A stretch of 64,000 nucleotides of DNA from the NCBI RefSeq assembly GCF_000515255.1, contig NZ_KI911559.1:344149-408148 (forward strand), read 5' to 3'. The notes beneath the pieces are model-generated. The model saw only the letters and a list, made by a program, of their open reading frames with translations, did no database searches and was not told where the DNA came from. This DNA comes from Rhodovibrio salinarum DSM 9154. GTDB lineage: Bacteria; Pseudomonadota; Alphaproteobacteria; Kiloniellales; Rhodovibrionaceae. Of the stretch, positions 27,823-36,192 are shown in pieces. How positions within the stretch are numbered: the first letter of the stretch is position 1; each line of letters begins with the position of its first letter. The position numbers were made by a program, and so were the translations under genes.

Positions 27823-28434
27823 TCAGTTCGGCAATACGCGGTGTTCGCGCAGGAAAGCCATCAGCGGCAGCAGGGGGAGGCCAAGGACGGTGAAATAGTC
27901 ACCTTCCACCCGGCTGAACAGCTGCGCCCCGACACCTTCAAGCTGATAGGCTCCGACGCTGTCGTAAACGGCGTCACCGACTTTATCCAGATAGTCCTGA
28001 ATGAAGTCCTCGCTGAGCGAGCGAACGGTAAGACGGGCACTGTCGCTTTGATGCCAAATCCGACCCCCATCCTTTACCACGACGGCGCAGGCGATCAGGC
28101 GATGCGTCTTGCCCGAGAGGAGACGCAGCGTTTCTGCGGCCTGCTCCCGGTTCTGTGGTTTGTCGAGCCAGGTGCCATCGATATCCAGCATCTGATCGGC
28201 AGCCATGACCAAGCAACCGCCGTGTCGGCTGGCGACGCGGTGCGCCTTCATTTCAGCCAGCGCCTCGGCGACGTCGTCGACCCCGGCGCCATCGGCGCGA
28301 AACGCGGCCTTGACCTCATCCTCATCGACGCCAGGGCGGTCAGTTAGGTGTACCGGGACGCCAGCGGCTTCCAGCATGCGCCGGCGGGTCGGACTCTGCG
28401 AAGCCAGGACGAATGGCGGGACGTCGTCGGTCAT
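27823..28434 (-). CDS. maf: Maf-family nucleotide pyrophosphatase
   Basis: A 203-residue Maf/Ham1-related enzyme that hydrolyses non-canonical or canonical nucleoside triphosphates. Visible motifs are VLASQSPTRRRMLEAAG (SxSxRR), VMAADQMLDIDG where many relatives have an ADT-type sequence, KPQNREQAAETL, and YQLEGVGAQLF. The start overlaps the ppsR stop by 4 nt (ATGA), so it is translationally coupled to it. Confidence 0.92.
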   Translation of the reverse strand: MTDDVPPFVLASQSPTRRRMLEAAGVPVHLTDRPGVDEDEVKAAFRADGAGVDDVAEALAEMKAHRVASRHGGCLVMAADQMLDIDGTWLDKPQNREQAAETLRLLSGKTHRLIACAVVVKDGGRIWHQSDSARLTVRSLSEDFIQDYLDKVGDAVYDSVGAYQLEGVGAQLFSRVEGDYFTVLGLPLLPLMAFLREHRVLPN

Positions 28435-29255
28435 CCAGCCTCCTGCGCGCGGTGGCGGCTGTAGTAGGTCATGATGGTCGCGGCCGTTTCCTCAATCGAA
28501 CGGCGGGTGACATCGATGCTTGGCCAGCCCTTCCGAGCGAACAGACGCCGGGCCTCCTGTACCTCGTCGCGGACTTTCTCGGGATCGACGTAATCGGTGT
28601 GGCCAGCGTGTTCGTCCAGCATGTTGAGACGCTGCCGGCGCACCTGAACCAAGCTCTGCGGCTCCTTGGTCAGGCCGATGACGAGCGGGCCGTCAATCCG
28701 GAACAGGTCCTGGGGCAGGGGGATCCCAGGAACGTAGGGAATGTTCGCCGCCTTGATCCCCCGGTTGGCCAGATAGATGCAGGTCGGCGTTTTCGAGGTT
28801 CGCGAAACTCCGACCAGAATGACATCGGCATCCTTCAACTGGGCCGTCGATTGCCCGTCGTCGTGGCTCAGGGTGTAATTCATCGCTTCGATGCGCTCGA
28901 AGTACTCCGTGTCCATGACGTGCTGCAGCCCCGGCTTGCCGGAGATCGGCAGTCCGAAATAGGCGGCGAGCGCGTGGATCACACCGTCCAAAACCGGGAT
29001 CGTCGGAATGCCGAGTTCGCGGGTTTCCTCGACCAGCTTCGTGCGCAGATCCTCATTGACCAGGGTGAACAGCACCGGCCCGGGATATTTCTGAATCCCC
29101 GCGATGACGCGATCCATCTGACTGCGCGTCCGAACCAGCGACCAAACGTGCTCGACCGGCTCGATCCCCGAGAACTGCACGAGACAGGCACGGGTCACTG
29201 AACTGATCGTCTCGCCAGTCGCATCGGAGACGAGGTGCAGGTGATAGCTGGTCAT
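28431..29255 (-). CDS. ppsR: Pyruvate, phosphate dikinase / PEP synthase regulatory protein (RP001 / UPF0085 family)
   Basis: A bifunctional Ser/Thr kinase and pyrophosphorylase that switches PEP synthase or PPDK. The N-terminus HLHLVSDATGETISSV and the P-loop-like VGVSRTSKTPTCIYLANRG (about residues 155-173) are diagnostic, with the C-terminal kinase-like WPSIDVTRRSIEETA. 274 residues from the ATG at 29255 with GGGGAG upstream. It flanks the proposed oriC, the position held by its homologue RP001 in Rickettsia. Confidence 0.93.
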   Translation of the reverse strand: MTSYHLHLVSDATGETISSVTRACLVQFSGIEPVEHVWSLVRTRSQMDRVIAGIQKYPGPVLFTLVNEDLRTKLVEETRELGIPTIPVLDGVIHALAAYFGLPISGKPGLQHVMDTEYFERIEAMNYTLSHDDGQSTAQLKDADVILVGVSRTSKTPTCIYLANRGIKAANIPYVPGIPLPQDLFRIDGPLVIGLTKEPQSLVQVRRQRLNMLDEHAGHTDYVDPEKVRDEVQEARRLFARKGWPSIDVTRRSIEETAATIMTYYSRHRAQEAG

Positions 29256-29314
29256 ATCTCCCCAAAACGCTGATCGTTCAAAGCGCGCAGCCAAACCCTG
29301 CTACGCCGGCTGCG

Positions 29315-29323
29315 TTATGCACA
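29315..29323 (+). promoter_or_regulatory. DnaA box
   Basis: TTATGCACA fits the relaxed DnaA consensus TTWTNCACA at all positions. It lies at the ppsR end of the candidate origin. Confidence 0.6.
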
Positions 29324-29489
29324 GACGTCCGTCTGCGCCTGTTGATGATCCGGGAGGACTCCAAGCTCACCGCATGGCAAGAGAATTCCACACAGGCTCG
29401 CCCGAAATCCATGAGTCGGGTTGTCCGCAAAGCCTACTTGAGCTCCACAGGCTGGGAAAACTGGTATGCGACCATCGTCGCTGACAAGG

Positions 29490-29507
29490 TTATCCACGTT
29501 TTCCACA
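29490..29507 (+). promoter_or_regulatory. Pair of adjacent DnaA boxes
   Basis: TTATCCACG (29490-29498, one mismatch) is followed directly by TTTTCCACA (29499-29507, full match to TTWTNCACA), both on the plus strand with no spacer. Head-to-tail boxes favour cooperative DnaA binding. Confidence 0.65.
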
Positions 29508-29570
29508 ACCCCTCGGTGGATAGATCGACTCGGCACGGGTCGGACGAGTCAACGCAGGTACGCATGCGAG

Positions 29571-29579
29571 TCTTGCACA
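29571..29579 (+). promoter_or_regulatory. Weak DnaA box
   Basis: TCTTGCACA matches TTWTNCACA at 8 of 9 positions. It lies between the boxed core and the 29624-29650 dyad. Confidence 0.4.
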
Positions 29580-29687
29580 TCAATGCAGCTTGCCCGCACA
29601 ACCCATATTCAGTGTCCGGACAGCCTGGGGACAAACATTTGATCCCCAGGTTCCACCGGCCAGCAACCACAACCGACTCTCTTAAAT

Positions 29688-29705
29688 AAACTCTTCCCAG
29701 AGTTT
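29688..29705 (+). promoter_or_regulatory. Hairpin just upstream of the hemE ribosome-binding site
   Basis: AAACTCT (29688-29694) and AGAGTTT (29699-29705) form a perfect 7-bp dyad with a TCCC loop, ending 2 nt before the AAGGAC Shine-Dalgarno of hemE. It is also in the most AT-rich stretch of the candidate oriC. It may be a translation-control hairpin or part of an unwinding element. Confidence 0.4.
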
Positions 29706-29717
29706 GAAGGACAGGAC

Positions 29718-30791
29718 ATGGCCATCGACCACGCCTCCAGGCGACCCGCCGCGACGGGCAAGCCCCTCCTCGACACCTTGAATGGTCATCAGCAGGATGT
29801 GCCGCCAATCTGGCTGATGCGACAGGCAGGCCGGTACCTGCCGGAATATCGGGAAATCCGGGCAACAGCCGAGGGGTTCCTCGACCTCTGCTTCACGCCC
29901 GAAAAGGCGATCGAGGTTACGCTGCAGCCGATCCGCCGGTATCAGATGGATGGCGCGATTTTGTTCTCCGACATCCTGGTGATCCCCTACGCACTGGGGC
30001 AGAAGCTCTGGTTCACCGAAGGCGTCGGGCCGCAGCTGGAAGCGCTTGAGAACCCGGCCGATGCCGCACAGCGCCTATCGATCGAAGGCATGCACGACAC
30101 GCTGGCCCCGGTGTACGAGACCTTGGCAGGCGTGAAGGCGAAACTGCCGAAGGAAACGACCCTGCTTGGCTTCGCCGGCGCGCCCTGGACGGTCGGCTCG
30201 TACATGATCGAGGGCGGCTCCTCGCGCGATTTCTTCAAGGCCAAGCAGTGGATGTTCCAGCAGCCGGAGGCTTTCCAGGCGCTGATCGATCTATTGGTCG
30301 AAGCCACGGCCGACTATCTCTGCGCACAGATCGATGCCGGGGCGGATGCCGTTCAGCTGTTCGATTCCTGGGCCGCCAGCCTGGCACCGGATGATGTGAT
30401 GCGCTGGTCCCTCAAGCCGCTGCAGCAGATCGTGCAGAAGGTGAAGGCGCGTCATCCCAACACCCCGGTGATCGTGTTCCCGCGCGGGGTTGGCCCGATC
30501 TACGCGACCTTCGCCGAACAGGGCATTGGCGATGCGCTTGGACTCGACACCGGGCTGCCAGCGGCTTGGGCACGCGAGCATCTTCAAGACAAGGTCGCGG
30601 TCCAAGGCAATCTGGACCCGCTACGCGTTGTCGCAGGCGGGGAGGGGATGCGCCAGGCGACCCGCGAGCTGCTGGATACGCTCGCCGGCGGGCGATACAT
30701 CTTCAACCTGGGTCATGGCGTAGTGCCGCAAACCCCACCCGAGCACGTCGGTGAGTTGGTGGAACTTGTCCGCAGCCACGGCCGGCGTTAG
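29718..30791 (+). CDS. hemE: Uroporphyrinogen decarboxylase
   Basis: Removes four acetate carboxyl groups of uroporphyrinogen III to give coproporphyrinogen III in heme synthesis. Family signatures are PPIWLMRQAGRYLPEYRE near the N-terminus and GFAGAPWTVGSYMIEG in the middle, with VQLFDSWAASL. Length 357. AAGGACAGGAC precedes the ATG. First rightward gene after the proposed origin; hemH, which follows hemE in many relatives, is absent and hemJ comes next. Confidence 0.97.
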   Translation: MAIDHASRRPAATGKPLLDTLNGHQQDVPPIWLMRQAGRYLPEYREIRATAEGFLDLCFTPEKAIEVTLQPIRRYQMDGAILFSDILVIPYALGQKLWFTEGVGPQLEALENPADAAQRLSIEGMHDTLAPVYETLAGVKAKLPKETTLLGFAGAPWTVGSYMIEGGSSRDFFKAKQWMFQQPEAFQALIDLLVEATADYLCAQIDAGADAVQLFDSWAASLAPDDVMRWSLKPLQQIVQKVKARHPNTPVIVFPRGVGPIYATFAEQGIGDALGLDTGLPAAWAREHLQDKVAVQGNLDPLRVVAGGEGMRQATRELLDTLAGGRYIFNLGHGVVPQTPPEHVGELVELVRSHGRR

Positions 30792-30848
30792 GCGGGATGT
30801 GATATCTCCGGCCGTGCGGTCGGCGCATGGCCGGATGAGAGTCTGCGG

Positions 30849-30864
30849 TGTTGCACGTGAAACA
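30849..30864. promoter_or_regulatory. parS-like site between hemE and hemJ
   Basis: TGTTGCACGTGAAACA matches the parS consensus at 15 of 16 positions (G for T at position 5). It lies 1.1 kb from the candidate oriC. Confidence 0.55.
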
Positions 30865-30909
30865 TTCCGGTCCGGCAACAGTCGGCCGTAAAACTAAAGA
30901 GGGGATCGC

Positions 30910-31353
30910 ATGACCGGATTTCTGGGTCAGGCGTACATCTGGTTCCTGATTATCCACATCCTGTCGATCATCACCTGGATGGCGGGCCTGTTCTATCTGC
31001 CCCGCTTGTTTGTCTATCACGCGCAAGCGAACGCCACGGGCGAGCCGGCAGAGACCTTCAAGGTCATGGAACGCCGGTTGCTCAAGGCGATCATGAACCC
31101 GTCAATGATCATCGCTTGGGTGTTTGGGATCGCGCTGGCACTCCATATCGGCGCGTTCGCCCAAGGGTGGTTTCATGTCAAGTTGCTGCTGGTGATCGTC
31201 ATGAGCGCGCTACATATGGCGATGGGCAAGTGGCGCAAGGACTTCGAGGCCAACCAGAACAAGCATGGCCACAAGTTCTACCGGGTGATCAACGAGATCC
31301 CGACCGCCATCCTGGTCGTGATCGTGATTCTGGTGAAGCTGAAGCCGTTCTGA
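30910..31353 (+). CDS. hemJ: Protoporphyrinogen IX oxidase HemJ
   Basis: A 147-residue membrane enzyme that converts protoporphyrinogen IX to protoporphyrin IX in organisms lacking HemG/HemY. It has about four hydrophobic helices. A conserved His lies in the first helix (FLIIHILSIITWMAGLFYLPRLFVYH), and KWRKDFEANQNKH, YRVINEIPT and VILVKLKPF follow. GAGGGG lies upstream of the ATG. The pairing with hemE fits a heme operon. Confidence 0.93.
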   Translation: MTGFLGQAYIWFLIIHILSIITWMAGLFYLPRLFVYHAQANATGEPAETFKVMERRLLKAIMNPSMIIAWVFGIALALHIGAFAQGWFHVKLLLVIVMSALHMAMGKWRKDFEANQNKHGHKFYRVINEIPTAILVVIVILVKLKPF

Positions 31354-31820
31354 TTCTTCTCCCTGACGGTAGCGAGCCGGGGCAGGTGGTTTGCGGCGCG
31401 AATGCTGTGCGATTTCCATCTCCCCGGACCTCGCGCTCTCAGGAGAAGCACCGGCGGCCACCCGTCTTTGCGAGACTGCGGGCGATGTTGTTATGCCTGT
31501 ATTATATCGCTAGCGTACACCTGAAACGCGTATCGCGCTGTCACTTGACTTTGCGTCGCGACACGATTAGCTAGCATGGTAGGCGCCCTCCTGTCCTCTC
31601 GAGGCGCCGGACATCATTTTCCAGCAAGCGCTTTTCTCTCCGACGCATCTGGTGGATTCGATCCGCTTGCCGCGCTCATGACCATCCCTGGTCACGCGCG
31701 TTGGCAACAACCGGCTCACTCCGCCTAACTCGTCGGGAGACCGCGGCTCACGGGACTTGTGCCGCGTGCCCTGTCCCTGCGCCTTCCTCCGCCGCTCAGC
31801 CTGACCACCACGAAGTCGAC
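31354..31820 (+). promoter_or_regulatory. Long leader of rho, with a weak promoter candidate
   Basis: The 467-nt gap between hemJ and the rho start codon has no convincing gene. A TTGACT at 31545-31550 with a 17-nt spacer and TAGCTA at 31568-31573 is a weak sigma-70-type promoter candidate, which would leave a leader of about 240 nt. The leader is pyrimidine-rich and C-rich near the start (31720-31815). C-rich, weakly structured leaders are what Rho binds, and rho genes elsewhere are autoregulated by Rho within the leader. An in-frame TTG at 31701 would extend the protein by 40 atypical residues and is rejected. Confidence 0.5.
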
Positions 31821-33077
31821 ATGCATCTTCAAGACCTCAAGGACAAATCGCCCCAGGACCTACTGGCCTACGCCGAGGAACTGGACATCGACAACGCGAG
31901 TTCGCTGCGCAAGCAGGACATGATGTTCGCCATCCTGAAGGAGTTGGCGGACCAGGATGTGGTGATCCAAGGGGGTGGCGTCCTCGAGGTGATGCCGGAC
32001 GGCTTTGGGTTCCTCCGCTCGCCGGAAGCGAACTATCTGGCCGGGCCAGACGACATTTATGTCTCGCCGAGCCAGGTGAAGCGCTATCAGCTGCGTACCG
32101 GCGATACGGTCGATGGCCAGATTCGCGCACCGCGGAAGGGCGAGCGGTACTTCGCCCTCAGTCGCGTTGAGAAGGTGAATTTCGAAGATCCGGAGCGGCT
32201 GCGCCACCGGATCAACTTCGATAATCTCACCCCGCTGTACCCGGATCAGAAGATCCAACTGGAACTGCCGGATCCGTCGCGGAAGGACCTGACCCCGCGG
32301 GTGATCGACCTGGTCGCGCCGCTCGGCAAGGGCCAGCGCGCGCTGATCGTGTCGCCGCCGCGTACCGGCAAGACGATGATCCTGCAGAACCTTGCCCGGT
32401 CGTTCGAGCAGAACCACCCGGAATGCTATCTGATCGTGCTGTTGATCGATGAGCGGCCGGAAGAGGTCACCGACATGGACCGGACGGTGAACGGCGAGGT
32501 GATCTCCTCGACCTTCGACGAGCCGGCGCAGCGCCACGTCCAGGTGACCGAAATGGTGCTGGAGAAGGCGAAGCGTTTGGTCGAAGGCGGCAAGGACGTG
32601 GTCGTCCTGCTGGACTCGATCACCCGTCTGGCCCGTGCCTACAACACCACTGTGCCATCGTCCGGCAAGGTGCTGACCGGCGGTGTCGACGCCAACGCCC
32701 TGCAGCGGCCCAAGCGTTTCTTCGGCGCGGCCCGCAACATCGAGGAAGGCGGTTCCCTGACCATTATCGGTACCGCGTTGGTCGATACCGGCAGCCGGAT
32801 GGACGAGGTGATCTTCGAGGAGTTCAAGGGCACCGGTAACTGCGAGATCGTGCTCGACCGCAAGCTGGCGGACAAGCGGACCTTCCCGGCGATCGACGCT
32901 GCCAAGTCCGGGACGCGGAAGGAAGAGCTGCTGGTCGACCAAAACACGCTGTCACGGATGTGGGTGCTGCGTCGGATCCTCAATCCGATGGGCACGACGG
33001 ACGCTATGGAATTCCTGACCGACAAGCTTCGCCGGACCAAGGACAACGCTGAATTCTTCGCCAGCATGAACCAGTGA
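31821..33077 (+). CDS. rho: Transcription termination factor Rho
   Basis: A homohexameric RNA-dependent ATPase. The N-terminal domain begins [20 protein letters not shown], the RNA-binding OSB region has [14 protein letters not shown] (RNP1-like) near residue 55, and the P-loop PPRTGKT is at about 179-185. The [10 protein letters not shown] and [12 protein letters not shown] segments are conserved. Length 418 from the ATG at 31821. A parS-like sequence and a hairpin follow. Confidence 0.98.
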   Translation: MHLQDLKDKSPQDLLAYAEELDIDNASSLRKQDMMFAILKELADQDVVIQGGGVLEVMPDGFGFLRSPEANYLAGPDDIYVSPSQVKRYQLRTGDTVDGQIRAPRKGERYFALSRVEKVNFEDPERLRHRINFDNLTPLYPDQKIQLELPDPSRKDLTPRVIDLVAPLGKGQRALIVSPPRTGKTMILQNLARSFEQNHPECYLIVLLIDERPEEVTDMDRTVNGEVISSTFDEPAQRHVQVTEMVLEKAKRLVEGGKDVVVLLDSITRLARAYNTTVPSSGKVLTGGVDANALQRPKRFFGAARNIEEGGSLTIIGTALVDTGSRMDEVIFEEFKGTGNCEIVLDRKLADKRTFPAIDAAKSGTRKEELLVDQNTLSRMWVLRRILNPMGTTDAMEFLTDKLRRTKDNAEFFASMNQ

Positions 33078-33081
33078 CCGC

Positions 33082-33097
33082 CGTTTCACGGGAAACG
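33082..33097. promoter_or_regulatory. parS-like site after rho
   Basis: CGTTTCACGGGAAACG has 13 of 14 core parS positions (G replaces T in the centre). It lies 5 nt after the rho stop. Confidence 0.55.
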
Positions 33098-33122
33098 TTC
33101 CCATAAAGACGGTTTGATCGGA

Positions 33123-33155
33123 TTGAGGCGCGATCCACCTGGGATCGCGCCTCAA
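33123..33155 (+). terminator. Hairpin downstream of rho
   Basis: TTGAGGCGCGATCC (33123-33136) pairs perfectly with GGATCGCGCCTCAA (33142-33155) around a 5-nt loop. The stem is long and GC-rich, but no T-tract follows; it lies between rho and the convergent oxidoreductase gene. Confidence 0.6.
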
Positions 33156-33203
33156 ACGTTTCCGCGAATGCTGCTTCCCTTCCCAGAGGAGAGAGGGCAG
33201 GGG

Positions 33204-34184
33204 TTATTCCGGTAGCAGGATGGTTGAACCCGTCGTCTTACGCGCTTCCAGATCCTTGTGCGCCCGAGCGGCGTCCTGCAACGGGTAGGTCTGGTTCACC
33301 TCGATCTTCACGTCGCCGTCCAGGACCTTTTCGAACAGCGCGTTGGCGCTCTCGGTGAGGTCCTTTCGCGTCGCGGTGTAGTCCATCAAAGTCGGGCGGG
33401 TCAGGAACAAGGAGCCACGCTTGGCGAGCTCGCCCGGATTGAACTGGCTGACCACGCCGGATGCATTGCCGAAGCTGACCAGCATGCCGCGGCGCGCAAG
33501 CGAGGACAGCGAGGCTTCCCAGGTCGCCTGACCGACGCCGTCGTAGACCACCGGAACGCCGCGGCCATCGGTGAGTTCCTTGACGCGTTCGCCGACGTCT
33601 TCCTGGTTATAGAAGATCGTGTGATGGCAGCCGTGGGCCTTGGCCAGTTCGGCTTTGGCTTCGCTGCCGACAGTGCCGATTACGGTCGCCCCGATCGCGT
33701 GCAGCCATTGGCAGGCGATCAGACCGACCCCGCCGGCGGCGGCGTGGAACAGAACGGTCATTCCCTTTTTCACGGGAAAGGTTCGGCGCACGAGATACTC
33801 GACCGTCATACCCTGCAGCATCATCGCTGCGGCTGTTTGTGTATCGATGCTCTCGGGCAGGCGAACCAGCCGGTCGGCGGGCATGTTGCGGACTGCTTGG
33901 TAGGCGCCCAGCGGCGGGGAGGCATAGGCAACCCGATCGCCGATCCGAAGATCGCTGACGCCGTCGCCCAGCGCCTCGACCACGCCCGCGCCTTCGAGGC
34001 CGATCGGTGCGGGAAGTTGGGGAACGGGATAGAGTCCGGTGCGATGGTACACATCGATGTAGTTGAGGCCGATCGCCTCCTGGCGTAGCCGAACTTCGCC
34101 AGCGGCGGGATTGGGGACCTCCACCTCTTCGGGGGTCAGCACATCAGGGCCGCCGTGTTCATGGATGCGCACGGACAGGGTCAT
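33204..34184 (-). CDS. NADPH:quinone oxidoreductase (QOR/crystallin-zeta type)
   Basis: A 326-residue zinc-free MDR enzyme: NYIDVYHRTGLYP, GLEGAGVVEALGDGV and the NADPH site FHAAAGGVGLIACQWL. This combination is typical of E. coli QorA. It should reduce quinones by one electron from NADPH. It is the only convincing gene on the minus strand between oriC and holA, convergent with rho, so it is opposed to the fork. I chose the ATG at 34184 for the standard N-terminus. Confidence 0.92.
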   Translation of the reverse strand: MTLSVRIHEHGGPDVLTPEEVEVPNPAAGEVRLRQEAIGLNYIDVYHRTGLYPVPQLPAPIGLEGAGVVEALGDGVSDLRIGDRVAYASPPLGAYQAVRNMPADRLVRLPESIDTQTAAAMMLQGMTVEYLVRRTFPVKKGMTVLFHAAAGGVGLIACQWLHAIGATVIGTVGSEAKAELAKAHGCHHTIFYNQEDVGERVKELTDGRGVPVVYDGVGQATWEASLSSLARRGMLVSFGNASGVVSQFNPGELAKRGSLFLTRPTLMDYTATRKDLTESANALFEKVLDGDVKIEVNQTYPLQDAARAHKDLEARKTTGSTILLPE

Positions 34185-34388
34185 GAGCGTGGTGCCTTTT
34201 TTAGTTCCGTTGAGCCGCCCAGCAGCCGTTACCAGCGTGGACGGCGGGCACGAAGGGTAATCCCGTTGCGGTAAAGCTGTCACGGCCTGCCGATCTCATC
34301 CGACTGACACGGCCTAGCCCCAGCCGGGGCGATGCGATATATCGCCGAGTACCTGCGCCACCCCTTAAGCCGTTGTAAGGCTGCCTGC

Positions 34389-34736
34389 ATGACCGATCCC
34401 GAGTCCTATTTCACCTGCCACATTTTCTGTTGCGAGAATCAGCGCCCGCCGGGTCATGAACGTGGCTGTTGCAAGGAGAAGGATGCCACACGGCTGCGCA
34501 ATTATCTGAAAGCCCGGGTGAAGGAGTTGGGAGTCCCGGGCGTGCGGGTGAACTCGGCTGGCTGCCTGGATCGCTGTGAGCTGGGACCGGTCATGGTCAT
34601 CTACCCGGACGGCGTTTGGTACCACTACCGCACGTTGGAAGACGCGGAAGAGATCCTGCAGCGGCATATCGTGGAAGGAGGGCGCGTGCCGCGGTTGATG
34701 CTGCAGCCTGGCGATCAGACACCGCCGGTGGGGTAG
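34389..34736 (+). CDS. Thioredoxin-like [2Fe-2S] ferredoxin domain protein
   Basis: A 115-residue protein of the (2Fe-2S) ferredoxin, thioredoxin-fold family. Cysteine pairs are TCHIFCCENQ and RGCCKEKD near the N-terminus, and SAGCLDRCELGPVMVIYPDGVWY carries the C-x3-C pair and conserved YPDG. The partner is unknown. The ATG at 34389 has AAGG upstream. It sits 43 nt before mnmE on the same strand. Confidence 0.85.
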   Translation: MTDPESYFTCHIFCCENQRPPGHERGCCKEKDATRLRNYLKARVKELGVPGVRVNSAGCLDRCELGPVMVIYPDGVWYHYRTLEDAEEILQRHIVEGGRVPRLMLQPGDQTPPVG

Positions 34737-34763
34737 GGAACGTGGCGATCTGCGTCATCGAAA

Positions 34764-34779
34764 TGTTCCACGTGAAACA
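34764..34779. promoter_or_regulatory. parS-like site abutting the mnmE start codon
   Basis: TGTTCCACGTGAAACA matches the parS consensus at 15 of 16 positions (C for T at position 5). It ends at the base before the mnmE ATG and so occupies the place of the ribosome-binding region. Confidence 0.7.
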
Positions 34780-36117
34780 ATGACGGCTCGGACGATCTTC
34801 GCGCTTTCCACGGCGCCTGGGCGGGCCGGCGTGGCGGTGATCCGGATTTCCGGTCCCGATGCTGCGGCCGTGCTCAAGGCTCTGGCTGGCGATCTGCCGG
34901 CGCCGCGCCATGCCGTCCTGCGCACCTTGACGGATACCGAAAAGGAGCCGATCGATCGCAGCCTCGTACTGTGGTTCCCCGGGCCGAAATCCTTCACCGG
35001 CGAGGACCTGGCGGAACTGCACGTTCATGGCGGCCGCGCGATCATCCAAATGCTGACGGATGTGCTTGCTGCACAACAGGGTTTGCGCCCGGCAGAGGCG
35101 GGAGAGTTCACGCGTCGGGCGTTCGACGCCGGAAAGCTCGACCTGACGGAGGTCGAAGGACTCGCCGATCTGATCGATGCGGAGACGCGCGCCCAAGCCC
35201 GACAGGCATTACGCCAGATGGAGGGCGCGCTGGGCCAGCGCATCACCGATTGGCGGGACCGATTACTTCGCGCGCGTGCACACATGGAAGCCGCGATCGA
35301 TTTCGCCGACGAGGAGCTGCCGGAAGGGCTGGACGCGGAAGTTCGTGTGCAGATTATGCAGTTGGCTGGCGAAATCGATGCCACCTTGCAGGATGCCGCA
35401 CGGGGCGAACGACTGCGTGAGGGTCTGACGGTGGCTATCGTGGGGGCGCCGAACGCCGGCAAGTCTTCGCTGCTCAACGCCGTGGCGGCGCGCGACGCCG
35501 CGATTGTGGCGGAGACGGCGGGCACCACGCGGGACATTGTGGAAGTGCACCTGGATCTGGGCGGCTATCCGGTCACGCTTGCCGATACGGCCGGCCTGCG
35601 CGCGCTTGACCCTGCGGATGCCGATCCAATCGAGGCGGAAGGCATCCGCCGCGCCCGCGCCAAGGCCGAGCAGGCGGATCTGCGCCTGGTGGTGTTCGAC
35701 GCGACCCAGGGCATTGATGCGGCCACCGCGGATTTATTGAACGATGACAGCTTGATCGCCTGGAACAAGCAGGATTTGCCGGGTGGAACTCCCCCAGTGG
35801 AGGTGGCTAGTCGGCCGGTTTATCCGGTGTCGGCCCGGACTCACGCGGGTCTTCCGGAATTGCTGGATCGGCTGCAAGCCAAGGTGACGGAGCAATTAGG
35901 CGTTGCAGGTGCTGCGCCGGCGATTACACGGGCCCGCCACCGCAGTGCGCTGCAAGCTGCCTCCGAGGCTTTGGATCGGGCAGGTTCGGCGGATGCCGCC
36001 GAACTGGCAGCTGAAGACCTGCGCTATGCCACGCACGCCCTTGGCCGCGTGACCGGCGAGGTCGACGTCGAAGACCTGCTCGACGTGATCTTTCGGGACT
36101 TCTGCATCGGGAAGTGA
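34780..36117 (+). CDS. mnmE: tRNA modification GTPase MnmE
   Basis: With MnmG, forms the complex that puts the cmnm5 group on the wobble uridine of several tRNAs. The formyl-THF-binding N-terminal domain begins MTARTIFALSTAPGRAGVAV. The G domain lies in the middle: P-loop GAPNAGKS (222-229), DTAGLR and NKQDL. The C-terminal FCIGK (441-445) supplies the conserved Cys. No clear Shine-Dalgarno: the parS-like site occupies the bases just upstream. Confidence 0.97.
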   Translation: MTARTIFALSTAPGRAGVAVIRISGPDAAAVLKALAGDLPAPRHAVLRTLTDTEKEPIDRSLVLWFPGPKSFTGEDLAELHVHGGRAIIQMLTDVLAAQQGLRPAEAGEFTRRAFDAGKLDLTEVEGLADLIDAETRAQARQALRQMEGALGQRITDWRDRLLRARAHMEAAIDFADEELPEGLDAEVRVQIMQLAGEIDATLQDAARGERLREGLTVAIVGAPNAGKSSLLNAVAARDAAIVAETAGTTRDIVEVHLDLGGYPVTLADTAGLRALDPADADPIEAEGIRRARAKAEQADLRLVVFDATQGIDAATADLLNDDSLIAWNKQDLPGGTPPVEVASRPVYPVSARTHAGLPELLDRLQAKVTEQLGVAGAAPAITRARHRSALQAASEALDRAGSADAAELAAEDLRYATHALGRVTGEVDVEDLLDVIFRDFCIGK

Positions 36118-36134
36118 GCAGCTTGGCAAGGCCC

Positions 36135-36150
36135 CGTTTCATATGAAACA
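36135..36150. promoter_or_regulatory. Degenerate parS-like palindrome between mnmE and mnmG
   Basis: CGTTTCATATGAAACA keeps GTTTCA and TGAAAC but has TA in place of the central CG. It lies 18 nt after mnmE. The two central differences make ParB binding doubtful. Confidence 0.35.
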
Positions 36151-36192
36151 CGGCACTTTGACTTGGGCCCAGGGCTAAGCCATAACCCGGGT

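Larger units (their letters stand above)
29256..29717. other. oriC: Candidate chromosomal origin of replication (oriC)
   Basis: A 462-nt gene-free segment between ppsR and hemE. In Caulobacter and Rickettsia the origin sits beside hemE and RP001. It holds DnaA-box matches at 29315-29323, 29490-29498 and 29499-29507, and a near match at 29571-29579 (consensus TTWTNCACA). It has three dyads: CAGACG/CGTCTG (29322-29335), CCTGGGGA/TCCCCAGG (29624-29650) and AAACTCT/AGAGTTT (29688-29705). An AT-rich stretch lies at about 29677-29710 just before hemE and could be the unwinding element. Flanking genes run outward on both sides. No TTAA-N7-TTAA (CtrA-type) site was seen. The function is inferred, not shown. 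Confidence 0.8.

Noticed and set aside
33768-33783. TTTTCACGGGAAAG, parS-like, inside the oxidoreductase gene
   Set aside because: Several mismatches in the 14-bp core; below a useful threshold.
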